A stretch of DNA of 64,000 bases from Actinernus sp. WN-2022. Lineage: Eukaryota > Cnidaria > Anthozoa > Actiniaria > Actinernidae. Positions 45,301 to 53,610 of this stretch are shown one piece after another; position 1 is the stretch's first letter; each line of letters opens with the position of its first letter. Both the position numbers and the translations under genes were made by a program. The stretch lies in NCBI GenBank assembly GCA_030867875.1, contig JAOWCC010001589.1:79011537-79075536 (forward strand). The letters run 5' to 3'. A model generated the notes under the pieces. It saw only the letters and a list, made by a program, of their open reading frames with translations. It was not told the origin of the DNA and made no database searches.

Positions 45301-47759
45301 GATCAATCGGCCAACTGGTGATGAATTGTCAACCATATCGGCCGACATACAGAATAGTTCAACATCTCACTGATACCCCACTGACATATGACCAACACCA
45401 TACCGATATACCACTGACCCACTGTTGACTGACAGATAAAAAACAGCTGAGAAAAAATTGACTGACATGTCTGTCGGCAGTTGACGAACACACTGCCGAC
45501 TGTCAATGCATGGCCACATCAGCCAACCCTCAACCAACAGTTGGCCTACATATTGGTGACGTATCAGAGACATATCGGCCAAAATGTCGGCCAACCCTTG
45601 CCTTAACAAATTCCTAACATTGTGTACAATACACATGATCCATATGTTGTAGTCAAAACAGTACTTGCTCGTGGGGATGGTCAACATCAGAGACCATTCA
45701 GACTAAACACTGGTCACTGAATCCTGGAGCATGAAGAATATACTACTTAATTAATACTGTTTGATATTTAATAGAAGGATTTAATTCTTCCATACAAAAA
45801 CACCCTCTGTGTTTGGTACCTGAGCCCCTCCATCACTGATTTCCATGTTTCTTGTTATTCCTGTTACAGATAATGTTTTACTTATTACTAACAGTAATTA
45901 ATTATAATGAAAATGATGATCCTGAGTAAATTTATACAACCTAAATGACATCATAAAGTGAAATATATATACATGTATAATGCTTTTAGTTAAAGGAGAC
46001 ATCAGCTAAAAATCACTGTTTGCTCTCAATAATGTGCATTAATTAAGCTGTTGCTGTCTTAAATTTGTCTCCTGCAAATTGTACACTTCTATGTCATGAA
46101 TTTATGGACTGATATTTTCCCATAAAACAGGCAATAAACAGGAAACAAACTGACAGCAATAATAGATTTAGGCATCCATTACAAACATTTGAGAGCAAAC
46201 ATTGGTTTTCAGTCGAGGTAATCCCTTCAAAGAGAAGCTGTTTCCAACTAAGCATGTTGTGGTGCATGAAATCACTGAGGACTAGTATGACGTGTCACAT
46301 ATTAAACAAGTGATCAAAATATTCTGCACTATGAATCATGAGCTTGGACGGAGAACCTTCACCATCTAACATTCAGTGACAATTTATTCATACCCTACCC
46401 TGTAAGCATGCAGAGCCTTCTTCTTGCTATTAAAGAGAAAAGAAGAAACTGCCAAAATCCTATCAAGTTTATATTGCACATGCTCAAACATTGTCAAGTT
46501 GCATCCCCAACTTCTGGGCTCACTTCATATTAATTTTACCATCATCATACCAGTTTTTGCAGTACCATATGTACATGCAATGATGAGCATGATCTCAAGG
46601 CCTGCACTCAATTCAACCTAGGGGCTCAAAATTGTATCCATGTAAGCAATGCTCACGAGCATGCTCAATATAAACTTTCAGATAGGATTTCAGCAGAGCC
46701 TTCTTTTCTCTTTAGCGGGAAGAATGCTTGATCTCCTCACCCCCACCAGCACGCATATACCAGAGGAAGAACAGCAATGACAAGTTATGAGGTTCAGATG
46801 TGAGCACACCTCGAACATAGCCTGTTGCAGCAGCCTTTCCAAATCTACAGTTACATAAGTTATATATAAATAATGTTACAATGAATCTGCTACAGGCTTA
46901 AGTGTAATATTAAAGGGTGCAAAAACTAGTACATGATGTTGTCTGTATACCTTTCCACGTACATCACTCATATCAATGTAAAAAATATTATTGAATTATA
47001 CATGATGGTTGCAGTTATAAAAGAAGTAGTAGCAGCTAGCATAATTATGTATACATATAATGATGATATGATATGATGATAATAATTATAACTATAATAA
47101 TTTATCCTTTACAATATGAAGTGAATTCCTAAAGAAATACAATAAACTTCAAGTAAAGGAACACAAAGAATGAAACGAATGAAATGAATGAAAGTGGCAT
47201 ACTTGGTCCAGCATTTCTCATCAATTAACTGTTTGACAGTCATTGTGTCCCACTCCTCAGCTTTTGTCGCAGTCCATGGTGCCTCAGGAGGGACCTCTTT
47301 GCACATTTTGTCCAGCAACAGCCAGAAACTATTGATGTCAAGAGTATCTAGCAATGAGGACCCCCATGATGTAAGGGCACCTTTTTTCACAACTCTCTTT
47401 CCCTAATAAGATGATTGGAAAATGATGCAGTAGATATGAATAAGGTTAATACAAGCTATTTGTACAATAATATTATACTGAGTCATGTATTTACATACAT
47501 AAGTAGAATGACTGGCTTTAAAATGCCATGTATATGCATTTAAGGTGGTGCTCACTTAATGTACAATATAATGTACAATGCATCATTTCGTACTTTATTG
47601 TCTAATAATTTTTATACTTACCATAAAGTACTCCACACCATTGCCATTAACATAGATTTTGTACAGTTCCAGTCCTAGTTCTCTGGCCAGTTTGTTCACC
47701 CTTGTCTGAGAGACTCCAATGTAAGAACCACCAAGATCACAGTAGCCACAGCTTGGATC
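27252..47759 (-). CDS. MAO: monoamine oxidase (flavin-containing), 5'-partial spliced gene, 15 exons
   Basis: Fifteen exons (listed separately) join with matching phases to 1419 nt: 472 residues plus stop. Vertebrate MAO-A/B are ~520-527, so ~50-60 N-terminal residues (the first FAD-binding GxGxxG exon) are missing beyond 47759. MAO oxidatively deaminates biogenic amines at the outer mitochondrial membrane. Visible hallmarks: [50 protein letters not shown], the covalent-FAD motif [12 protein letters not shown] (Cys351 of this partial protein), and [22 protein letters not shown], where Ile replaces the usual Glu of GTE. A C-terminal hydrophobic helix (about residues 445-466) precedes KYRCNWF. 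All introns are GT-AG. Introns host a gypsy remnant, minisatellites and MITEs. Confidence 0.93.
27516..31470. repeat. ~73-bp minisatellite, about 54 units, filling the last MAO intron
   Basis: The unit is roughly aagtatgaggatacaatgtt / ccctcttccagatggatctg / gtattttttgtaagtagtcg / ccccctcccaaa, with length variants in the A and C runs. Blocks of several units recur (27640-27870 is nearly identical to 29410-29640), showing higher-order repetition. Long open frames of up to ~600 codons on the - strand come only from the periodicity. The array begins ~120 bases upstream (in gene sense) of the final exon. Confidence 0.95.
31536..31598 (-). CDS. MAO: MAO exon 14 of those visible
   Basis: Acceptor tccttgtag, donor gtaaga. 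Encodes [20 protein letters not shown] plus L, the linker helix before the tail anchor. Confidence 0.88.
31599..33048. other. MAO intron 13-14
   Basis: Mostly AT-rich unique sequence. It holds the LINE 3' end at 32241-32851. The small ttagggttaggg run at ~32525 is too short to be an interstitial telomere array. Confidence 0.6.
32241..32851 (+). mobile_element. non-LTR retrotransposon 3' end with (AATC)n tail
   Basis: 32241-32339 encodes [20 protein letters not shown]... then stop, the typical extreme C-terminus of LINE reverse transcriptases (FFNRV..LWNSLP). The 3' UTR ends in an aatcaatcaat / aataaatcaat repeat at 32775-32851. 5' truncated; antisense to MAO. Confidence 0.75.
33049..33160 (-). 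CDS. MAO: MAO exon 13 of those visible
   Basis: Acceptor tatttcag, donor gtacat. Encodes [20 protein letters not shown] and [17 protein letters not shown], the C-terminal FAD-binding signature; the usual GTE reads GTI. Confidence 0.94.
33359..33456 (-). CDS. MAO: MAO exon 12 of those visible (covalent FAD cysteine)
   Basis: Acceptor ccgtgacag, donor gtaagc. Encodes [20 protein letters not shown] then [12 protein letters not shown]. The Cys in AGGCY aligns with the 8-alpha-S-cysteinyl FAD residue of MAO (SGGCY). Confidence 0.94.
33632..33689 (-). CDS. MAO: MAO exon 11 of those visible
   Basis: Acceptor cttttcaaag, donor gtgagt. Encodes [19 protein letters not shown], equivalent to the LCELYAKVLGSLEAL helix. 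Confidence 0.88.
34081..34134 (-). CDS. MAO: MAO exon 10 of those visible
   Basis: Acceptor ttccacag, donor gtaagc. Encodes [18 protein letters not shown], equivalent to FILAHKARKLARLTKEER in vertebrate MAO. Confidence 0.9.
35826..37108. mobile_element. GGCTAAAGTGAAC-family TIR transposon, copy 1, with 11-bp arrays
   Basis: TIRs of ~29 bases begin ggctaaagtgaacaatctgc and continue to caccgaaaaa. Flanks gaccaccag (35817-35825) and gactaccag (37109-37117) are a 9-bp duplication with one change, placing the insertion inside the gypsy integrase. Just inside the TIRs lie arrays of ggtcggtaagt: 22 units on the left, 6 on the right. The interior has a long T run (36330-36353) and a ~140-bp tandem duplication (36627-36757 and 36783-36930). 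No transposase. Mutator-like by duplication size. Confidence 0.92.
35850..36103. repeat. 11-bp tandem array ggtcggtaagt, 22 units
   Basis: 12 units, a short interruption (aaactgtg), then 10 more. Occasional ggttggtaagt variants. Belongs to transposon copy 1; a short 6-unit block of the same motif is at 36986-37060, ending in the palindrome ggtcggccgacc. Confidence 0.95.
38106..38350 (+). repeat. putative 3' LTR start of the gypsy remnant
   Basis: A purine-rich tract, ctaagaaggaaagg, ends at 38105 and is followed by tgtaatgatcatagc, the expected polypurine tract / TG arrangement after pol. The 5' LTR and the 3' limit were not found, so the end given is arbitrary. Confidence 0.45.
38896..38986 (-). 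CDS. MAO: MAO exon 9 of those visible
   Basis: Acceptor acatgcag, donor gtgagt. Encodes a Cys-rich [20 protein letters not shown] then [11 protein letters not shown] partial look-alike lies at 39344-39391. Confidence 0.85.
39344..39391 (-). pseudogene. possible decayed duplicate of MAO exon 9
   Basis: On the - strand, ggtgattctaaatccaatgg followed by ctcatatcctgcattagtgg aligns with the 3' end of exon 38896-38986 (gatgattgtaaacctgatgg / ctcacatcctgccatcatgg) at roughly three bases in four, including the donor position. The gtgag donor has become gttgg, and in-frame stops lie just upstream. Lies 5' of the intact exon within the same intron. Confidence 0.35.
39550..39660 (+). mobile_element. 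tRNA-like SINE head
   Basis: A-box-like tggttagtgta (39556-39566) and B-box-like gtttgaaccc (39604-39613) with tRNA-like spacing, followed by a T run at ~39627. No acceptor stem; probably a SINE fragment rather than a tRNA gene. Confidence 0.45.
40746..40821 (-). CDS. MAO: MAO exon 8 of those visible
   Basis: Acceptor attatcag, donor gtacca. Encodes [20 protein letters not shown] then FWREK, containing the substrate-side Lys/FW motif (K-x-x-x-Y-x-x-P-FWR). Confidence 0.92.
41929..42012 (-). CDS. MAO: MAO exon 7 of those visible
   Basis: Acceptor tttctag, donor gttact. 28 codons: [20 protein letters not shown] then GLPALKFQ, the YVISAIPP segment of the family. Confidence 0.9.
42384..42810. 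repeat. 23-bp tandem array gtttgcctatattgtacaata
   Basis: About 18 units of aatgtttgcctatattgtacaa with small variants (taa/caa endings, one ttacaat deletion form, one disrupted unit at ~42465-42490). In MAO intron 6-7, ~100 bases from exon 6. Confidence 0.95.
42910..43004 (-). CDS. MAO: MAO exon 6 of those visible
   Basis: Acceptor tttcttacag, donor gtgaga. Encodes [19 protein letters not shown] and [12 protein letters not shown], the V-x-L-x-x-P-V-x-x-I FAD-binding strand region. Confidence 0.9.
43709..43793. mobile_element. 85-bp MITE with 8-bp duplication
   Basis: Inverted arms tatccttgttcccagtg / cactgggaacaaggat, with inner cggcttgccaga / tctggcaagctg, around ccatgg. Flanked by gctcaagg at 43701-43708 and 43794-43801. 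An 8-bp duplication fits hAT-type transposition, but the ends lack the common CAGNG. Confidence 0.8.
44509..44566 (-). CDS. MAO: MAO exon 5 of those visible
   Basis: Acceptor atattaaag, donor gtaaga. Encodes [19 protein letters not shown], the KFVGGSGQ motif that contacts FAD. Confidence 0.9.
44741..45600. mobile_element. gccgacat-rich inverted repeat element hosting a SINE end
   Basis: Both ends (44745-44830 and 45450-45597) are rich in cggccaac / gttggccgac and tgccgacat words in opposing orientation, e.g. gagggttggtcaac versus the complement of aaccctcaaccaac. Outer borders are blurred. The SINE 3' portion at 44930-45085 lies inside. Confidence 0.45.
44930..45085 (+). mobile_element. SINE 3' fragment, same family as 10540-10835
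   Basis: Shares gagtttgttggtatctc, ccttgcttNNAcgatttttctcc, and caacataaattcca-type segments with the SINE at 10540-10835. The 3' tail is (aat)n. The Pol III head is missing. Confidence 0.7.
45820..45860 (-). CDS. MAO: MAO exon 4 of those visible (41-base microexon)
   Basis: Acceptor ctgtaacag, donor gtacca. Encodes [13 protein letters not shown], matching the family's STTNGGQE segment. Its phase (2 in, 0 out) fits exactly between neighbours. Confidence 0.85.
46741..46844 (-). CDS. MAO: MAO exon 3 of those visible
   Basis: Acceptor actgtag, donor gtgagg. Encodes [20 protein letters not shown] and [15 protein letters not shown], the substrate-cavity segment equivalent to EVSALWFLWYV in MAO. 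Confidence 0.9.
47203..47402 (-). CDS. MAO: MAO exon 2 of those visible
   Basis: Acceptor cttattag, donor gtatgc. Encodes [36 protein letters not shown] and [17 protein letters not shown], ending on two bases of a Lys codon. Confidence 0.92.
47622..47759 (-). CDS. MAO: MAO exon 1 of those visible
   Basis: Acceptor acattag at 47765-47760, donor gtaagt from 47621. 46 codons beginning [19 protein letters not shown] and containing [10 protein letters not shown]. Corresponds to the YVDLGGSYVG region of MAO. A TTAA element begins only 28 bases upstream (47787). Confidence 0.9.
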
Positions 47760-47786
47760 CTAATGTATTAAGATGTATTAACTTAA

Positions 47787-48314
47787 AGTGCTTCTAACCC
47801 TTCTTGCAATTTTCATACCTATGAATCTTTGAAAGGTTTTGAGCACTTCTGCGAATAAAGTTTTAGTTTACAGAGAATACTCTACACTTGTTTGAAATGC
47901 TGAAAAATTGACCTTTCCTGACCTATGACCGTGTAAGTAAAAGCCTGGGTTGATTCCCGGGTAGACGTCGTGTAATTAATTTGACTTTCCAATAATTTGA
48001 ATATATACTTAGCATTTTGTCTAAATATGACTTTTTTCTTTACTAACAACTCACAGACTATGTATATTCTCTACATATCTACGTTGTTGTGATAGAAAGG
48101 CGGCATGGAAGATAATGCATTAATGAGATGACGTCAACCCGGGAATCGACCCAGGCTTTTTCTTACATGGTCATGGATCAGGAAAGGTCAATATTTTAAC
48201 ATTTCAAACAAGCGTAGAGTAATTTCTCTGTAAACCAAAACTTTCTTTGCAGAAGTGCTCAAAACCTTTCAAATGTTCATAGGTATAAAAATTGCAGGAA
48301 GGGTTAGAAGCACT
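47787..48314. mobile_element. TTAA-flanked fold-back element with ~190-bp arms
   Basis: Starts agtgcttctaacccttcttg and ends with its complement. TTAA flanks at 47783-47786 and 48315-48318. The arms carry gaaaggttttgagcacttct and tttcctgacc, with gcctgggttgattcccgggt mirrored on the right. Non-coding. It lies 28 bases upstream of a MAO exon, so it supplies much of that intron's 3' region. Confidence 0.85.
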
Positions 48315-48743
48315 TTAATTAAATTTTACTGTAAAAGAGCACCAGATAAACGTTCAATACATTGTAGTTATATATGTTGTAGGTTGTTTTTCATTTCAGG
48401 GTATTGTAACAACCTAGGTCATTTCTATTTTAAAAAATTACCTAGGTCATTTTTAGGGTCTTTTAAATGTTGGGTAGCATTACATTTGTCTGTTGTTTAG
48501 TGACTTAGCCCTTGAAACACTCAAAATTAGTGACTTAAGTACTATATAGTACTAAATTAGTACTAGCTCTGATCATGAACACCCAAAATTAGTGAGCACC
48601 CATTGTTGATGGTTAGCTAGGTTGTTCTTAAATGAAGGGTTAGGTTTTCGATTAATTAGTTCACAGGACCATTGAAGAAGCATAATAATTATTGTCTGTT
48701 GTTTAGTGACTTAACTCTTCTAAACACCCAAAATTAGTGAGCA

Positions 48744-49360
48744 ATTGGCTTTCCTTCTCCTCAATTAACTGATAACAGACACATATATGCGAGAGGCGGT
48801 CCTGACAGTTAACCGCATACACAATTTATTGTACATGTACTTACATGTTTACATGTATGCTTTACATCAATCTCCACACTTTATGTAACATAAGATGCAA
48901 CTACACACTGTGCAGCCTAGTGTACTCTGCCGGATACGAAAAACCAAAAAAAATTCAACAGTATATGTGGTAAAAACTAAGTGGAAACGTATTCCCCAGC
49001 CCAATGCAGGAGTACTGACTTCTGGGAGGTAAAAGTCTGAAAACTACCACAAGTCTGTAACATGGTCAGCAAAAACTGACATAAATAAAGTTAATGGTGG
49101 AAAGAAACGTCTATAAATGTTGCAGTCAGGACCACGAATACATAACTACAACTGACATATCCTTATATACTCCAGTTCCCGCCAAAACTACTGTCCATAT
49201 ATGGAATGTATCCACAGGGATACCAACACAGCCTTTCGGATAAGGAACTCATTTCTCTTTTCCTTTCATCCAAAGAGAAATATCATTTCCTTCTCCTCAA
49301 TTAACTGATAACAGACACATATATGCGGGAGGCGGTCCTGACAGTTAACCGCATACACGA
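48744..49360. repeat. pair of ~75-bp direct repeats beside the tyrosine-recombinase element
   Basis: cttctcctcaattaactgat...ggcggtcctgacagttaaccgcatacac occurs at 48751-48823 and 49289-49360, with one difference seen (cgagagg versus cgggagg). Read on the - strand they follow the recombinase gene in the order repeat-spacer-repeat, like the B1-A2-B2 arrangement of Ngaro-type YR retrotransposons. Confidence 0.6.
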
Positions 49361-49429
49361 AAGCAAAAGCATAGGTTACAGGTGTATAGATTACAACTGG
49401 TAACATGAATCAGGTATACCACACAATAA

Positions 49430-49660
49430 TATACAGATCAAATTATACAATAAATTATAAATGTCCAATGTCTTGAAGGCCAACAGCCTGGAAACAGGTA
49501 ACAGTGATTCCATTGAGTCCTTGATATACAATGTATGCATTCCTTGCCATATCCAATCTACATCTGCCACAACACTGCAGTAGAAGCTCCACCAGAGAGC
49601 AGACTGTGCATTAAGCCATAATCCCTGTTGTCCAATCCAATAGGAGGCCACATGGTTAGC
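49430..49660 (-). pseudogene. second C-terminal copy of the tyrosine recombinase
   Basis: The DNA parallels 50690-50830 (e.g. agaagctccaccaga, agtccttgatata, ccttgccat). On the - strand it retains GLWLN...SGGAST and YIKDSMESLLPVSRLL-type ends, in broken frames, with a ~40-base internal deletion before the nucleophile region. Same orientation as the first copy. Confidence 0.7.
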
Positions 49661-49783
49661 AGGTCTGTAAGTGCAAGACCCCAGCTGGCAATACATAAGC
49701 CAATTGAATCTTATCAAGGTCATGAACTCCATATTGTCAATGATGAAAGACCACAATAAGGTCTGAAGTAGACACTGGTAATG

Positions 49784-50416
49784 GGCTAAAGTGAACAATC
49801 TGCACCGAAAAAAAGTGGTCGGTAAGTGGTCAGCCGACCACTTACCGACCACTTACCAACCACTTACCGACCACTTACCGACAACACTTGAGAACTGCAG
49901 TTTCGATGGTTTCCCGTCATTCATGCCGATGGTTTCCCGTCATTTATGCCGATGGTTTCCCGTCATTTATGCATTGGAACATACGCTTACTATGTTGTAG
50001 AGAGTTGGATAATGTTGAAAATAGTGTACAAGTTTGGCTTGTCGAGAAGAGGCATGTCTGACGCTTCTCGAAGAACAACGGAGAAGCACTCTTTAGTTCC
50101 GTTAGGACTGGTAACAAGTGATGCCATGCGGTCAAAACAAAATGGCGTCGGGTTTACGCTCGTGAAGAACTATCAATGTAATTTTTGGCCCTCATTGTTG
50201 CAAGAACACTAAAGTGTTGTGAAACTATCTTTAGAAGCTTTGAAGTGTTCTTATATGGTATTTTATTTCAACTGGACCTAGTGAAGAGATGACAAAAACG
50301 TAATTTTCGAGTTCGCAAGTTACCGACCACTTACCAACCACTTACCAACCACTTACCAACCACTTACCGACCACTTACCAACCACTTTTTTTCGGTGCAG
50401 ATTGTTCACTTTAGCC
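49784..50416. mobile_element. GGCTAAAGTGAAC-family TIR transposon, copy 2
   Basis: Same TIR as 35826-37108, flanked by a perfect 9-bp duplication ctggtaatg (49775-49783, 50417-50425). The interior is in the opposite orientation to copy 1: the gcgtcgggttt.cgctcgtgaagaactatcaatg and aagtgttgtgaaactatctt segments match its complement. The 11-bp arrays are short here (about 5 and 6 units). Inserted in the YR element's 3' region. Confidence 0.93.
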
Positions 50417-50678
50417 CTGGTAATGGGTACAATGTATATAGCAATAGGACCTTATCAAGGACTTAAACTCCATTCAGAATAACAGGTGACCCCAACAAGG
50501 TCAGACATCAACATCACTGATCAGAAAAAATTCAACTGCTTGCATCCAATAAACTAGGAATGACCCCAATCTTATGAGCATCTGAATACATGAACTTGAC
50601 CATGTGCTACACGTATGTACAAATGCCAGCCAGACACAACCCCCATCAAGGTCTGATCCATGAAGTGTTCAGTACATA

Positions 50679-51664
50679 CTATAGGCCAATCAGCCTGGAT
50701 ACAGATAACCGTGATTCCAAAAAGTCCTTGATATAAACATCCCTTGCCATGTCAGACCTCCAACCACCATGACATTTGATCAGACGATCTGGGACACCAT
50801 GGTATGAGGCAACAGAAGCTCCACCAGAACGTAGACTGTGTAGACCGTAATTATTCTTGTTCAGACCAATGGAAGACAGCATGGTCAGCACACAGAGGTC
50901 TTGGTGTAAGCTCAAATCCTTGTGTAGTTGCTTTCACACAACGAAATAGGGGACCCTCCATAATAACTACTTTTGCCAGGAATCTTTCCAAAAGAGCTAC
51001 TGGCCATGTTACTCCGAAAGAACGAGCCACAAAAATGGTCTGGCCATTGCGGAACTGATCATTCTTTCTCTGCTTCAGAGAGATAGATACAAAATATGAG
51101 TGGAAAAGCAATTTCTCAACTAAGATGTTGCTCAAATCATTCCATCTAAGGAACCCAACAAAGCCCAGCACAATGAGCGTTAAGGTTTGGAGATCGGGAG
51201 GTTCAGTTGTAGGCCCACAGTATTTGGTAAACAATTGTGTCACGTGTTTTAGAAGTATTGGTTGCTTTCTCTGGATTGGTTTAGCCAACAAGCGTCTAGC
51301 AGCACCGATAACTTGAGATTAAGTGGATGATCAACTGTACCCAGCCCACAGCACAAGCAGCAGCAACAACTGGGCTAGGGCTAGCAGACATCTTGGTTAA
51401 GTGTGTTAAGTACAATGCAAGATGACTGTACTCGGCAGGAAGATAAGGGAGGTTATACTTCAAAGCCCAACACCTCCAGCGACAAAAGCATCTTGTATAT
51501 TTGATTACCGTTGAGGGCGCTTTATCCCGAAGACAGTTGACTTTCATGTCTTCAACCAAGCAAGAAAGTTCTGGATGTTTCAGTTCTTTTAACATCTTCC
51601 ATGGTTCATGGGAGAATATATCTAGGAGGGATAACACACAGTTTGTTATAATAATGATTAACAA
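50679..51664 (-). pseudogene. tyrosine recombinase of a YR element (Ngaro/DIRS or Crypton), frameshifted
   Basis: Read 51664 to 50679 in three frames. The N-terminal core-binding part has HPELSCLVEDMKVNCLRDKA and ..STVIKYTRCFCRWRCWALKY (51296-51664). Then catalytic box I with FVGFLRWNDLSNI, where Arg is the first catalytic residue, and a Lys-bearing FVSISLKQRKNDQF strand (50851-51291). Then YGLHSLRSGGASVA (HxxR box) and HGGWRSDMARDVYIKD with the nucleophile Tyr (50679-50915). Frameshifts fall near 51300 and 50905. No reverse transcriptase is seen upstream. Confidence 0.85.
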
Positions 51665-51829
51665 TCCGGACCATTACTATTAAGGTGGAAGAAACAATAG
51701 TTATAAGGAGTCAACAAATCATAACAGTCAAAAAGGTCACTGTAATGCTTTCAATTATAGCAACTGATGTATATGTGTCTGAGCCAACAGGACCTCCTCG
51801 AGGCCTAATGTTCTTGATAATGGCAATTA

Positions 51830-53609
51830 CAGTACAGCCGTAAAATAATGCACGCGCAAGAACTTCTTTTTGCGTCCGCAAGCCAACAGGTTCTTGCGGG
51901 CAGCTTGCGCTTGAAATTACTGAACTAACGCAAGAACTTAAGACCCGCAAGAAGTTCTTTCCGCAAGAGGATCAACCCGCAAGAAGTTCTTTCCGCAAGA
52001 AGATCAACCCGCAAGAAGACGCAAGGTAAACTTTAAGAAGACCCGCAAGAACGCTGAAGAACATGCAAGACGTGACATATGAGAACATGTTTGTGTTTTA
52101 TGTGAGATCGCTAATAAGAAACGCTTTGAGAACAATGAAAGTTTACTTTAATATCTTAAACTGAAGTAGAGATAAGCTGGATACCCGCAGACTTGAATGT
52201 TTTATTAACTCCTCACAAAGAAGCTGAAATCAAAACTCCAGAAGATTCGGTACAATCTCATGCAAATTATTATATTAATCAGACAACAAATTAAAATATC
52301 CAAAAAACTTATTCACCAGTGTATCGATTTGACAGAATAGACTCAAACCAGTTTTCACATCAGGTAGAAACTATTCAGATCCGTAAGTAAAACAAAACTT
52401 TCAAAACATTTGGTTTGGTAGGAAGATAATTTTTGGTGCGATCTCAAAGCAAAACAAACACTGCGGAGCTCATTGATTATTCAAATCAGTTCGCGGAAAA
52501 TGTCACACATTCAAGACTCGGACTTTGAAAACGGAGCCACATTAAATAAAAAAATAAACTCCAGAATATTTATTTGCTAGAATTTATTGTTTTCCAGTAA
52601 AGCTGAGAAGCTTGTGGTGCATTTTAAACTACAACGAAATAAAATCACACTTTCCGCAAAGTTCGTGGTACTCTTGTGTCAAAAACCAGACAATCAGTCT
52701 CCACGGCTGAAAGCAAACGTGAACTCGGAGAATCATTGTATCACCGAAAAGCTGGCTTCTTGAATTGAAAACATATGCAATAGATGACTTTTAAAAATAC
52801 TGAATGATTGACGGATCTATTAAGTATTAATCTACTAAAGCTAAAGTTAAAATCAGATGAAATAAAAACACCGAGCTAATGACAGGACGGTGTTTAGTAA
52901 CGCAATCCCACGCAATCTTTCTTTTGGTGACCCTTCGATAATTATTAATTTGGTCAATGGCGAGCCATCCATTATAACGTTTTGGTGGCCATTAGATAGC
53001 CAAGACCATCAAGGAACATTCATTATGGATTTGAAGACTGATAGCTTCAAAAGTTTAGTTTAATACCACCGTTTCATTGCTACGCGATAGAGTGACAAAA
53101 AACATTCACGCCGGGCCAGATGTTTGCCGCTCATCGTGATTTGAGTCTTTAATACTATCACTAACTAATATCCTGGAACTCGCGGTATCTCAAACAATTT
53201 TTCACTTCCCTCGAGTGTATCAATATTTATTCTACTTGCCTACTAAAACAGCCGAGTGCTTGAGATACATATATTCGCTTTTCGATTATCTTACTCTAGA
53301 AAGAGGGAAATAAAAGTCGATCGTCGATATCTGAAGTTGGAAACATAAATCTTAGCGTACGAAAACAGCCGCGTCCTATGCGACCAGTTCTTGCGTTAAG
53401 ACTTCAACTTCTTGCATTTCATCTTCTTGCGGATAAGCTCAAAATATTTAGTTCTTGCGCTTCAGCCTGAACTTCTTGCGGTTCAGTAGTTCTTGCGTCT
53501 AAAGCGCAAAAAGTTGGTTTAGGCCTTCTTGCGGCAGCTTGCGTGTTCTTGCGTCGCAAGAAGTTACTTGCGCCACTTCTTGCGCGTGCATTATTTTACG
53601 GCTGTACTG
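51830..53609. mobile_element. TIR element with clustered CGCAAGAA motifs at both ends
   Basis: Ends cagtacagccgtaaaataat and its complement; the TIR continues through gcacgcgcaagaa (~33 bases). TA on both sides (51828-51829, 53610-53611) suggests a TA duplication. About 13 gcaag-core motifs lie in the first 240 bases and about 12, mostly inverted, in the last 220. The 1.3-kb middle has no transposase frame. Confidence 0.85.
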
Positions 53610-53610
53610 T

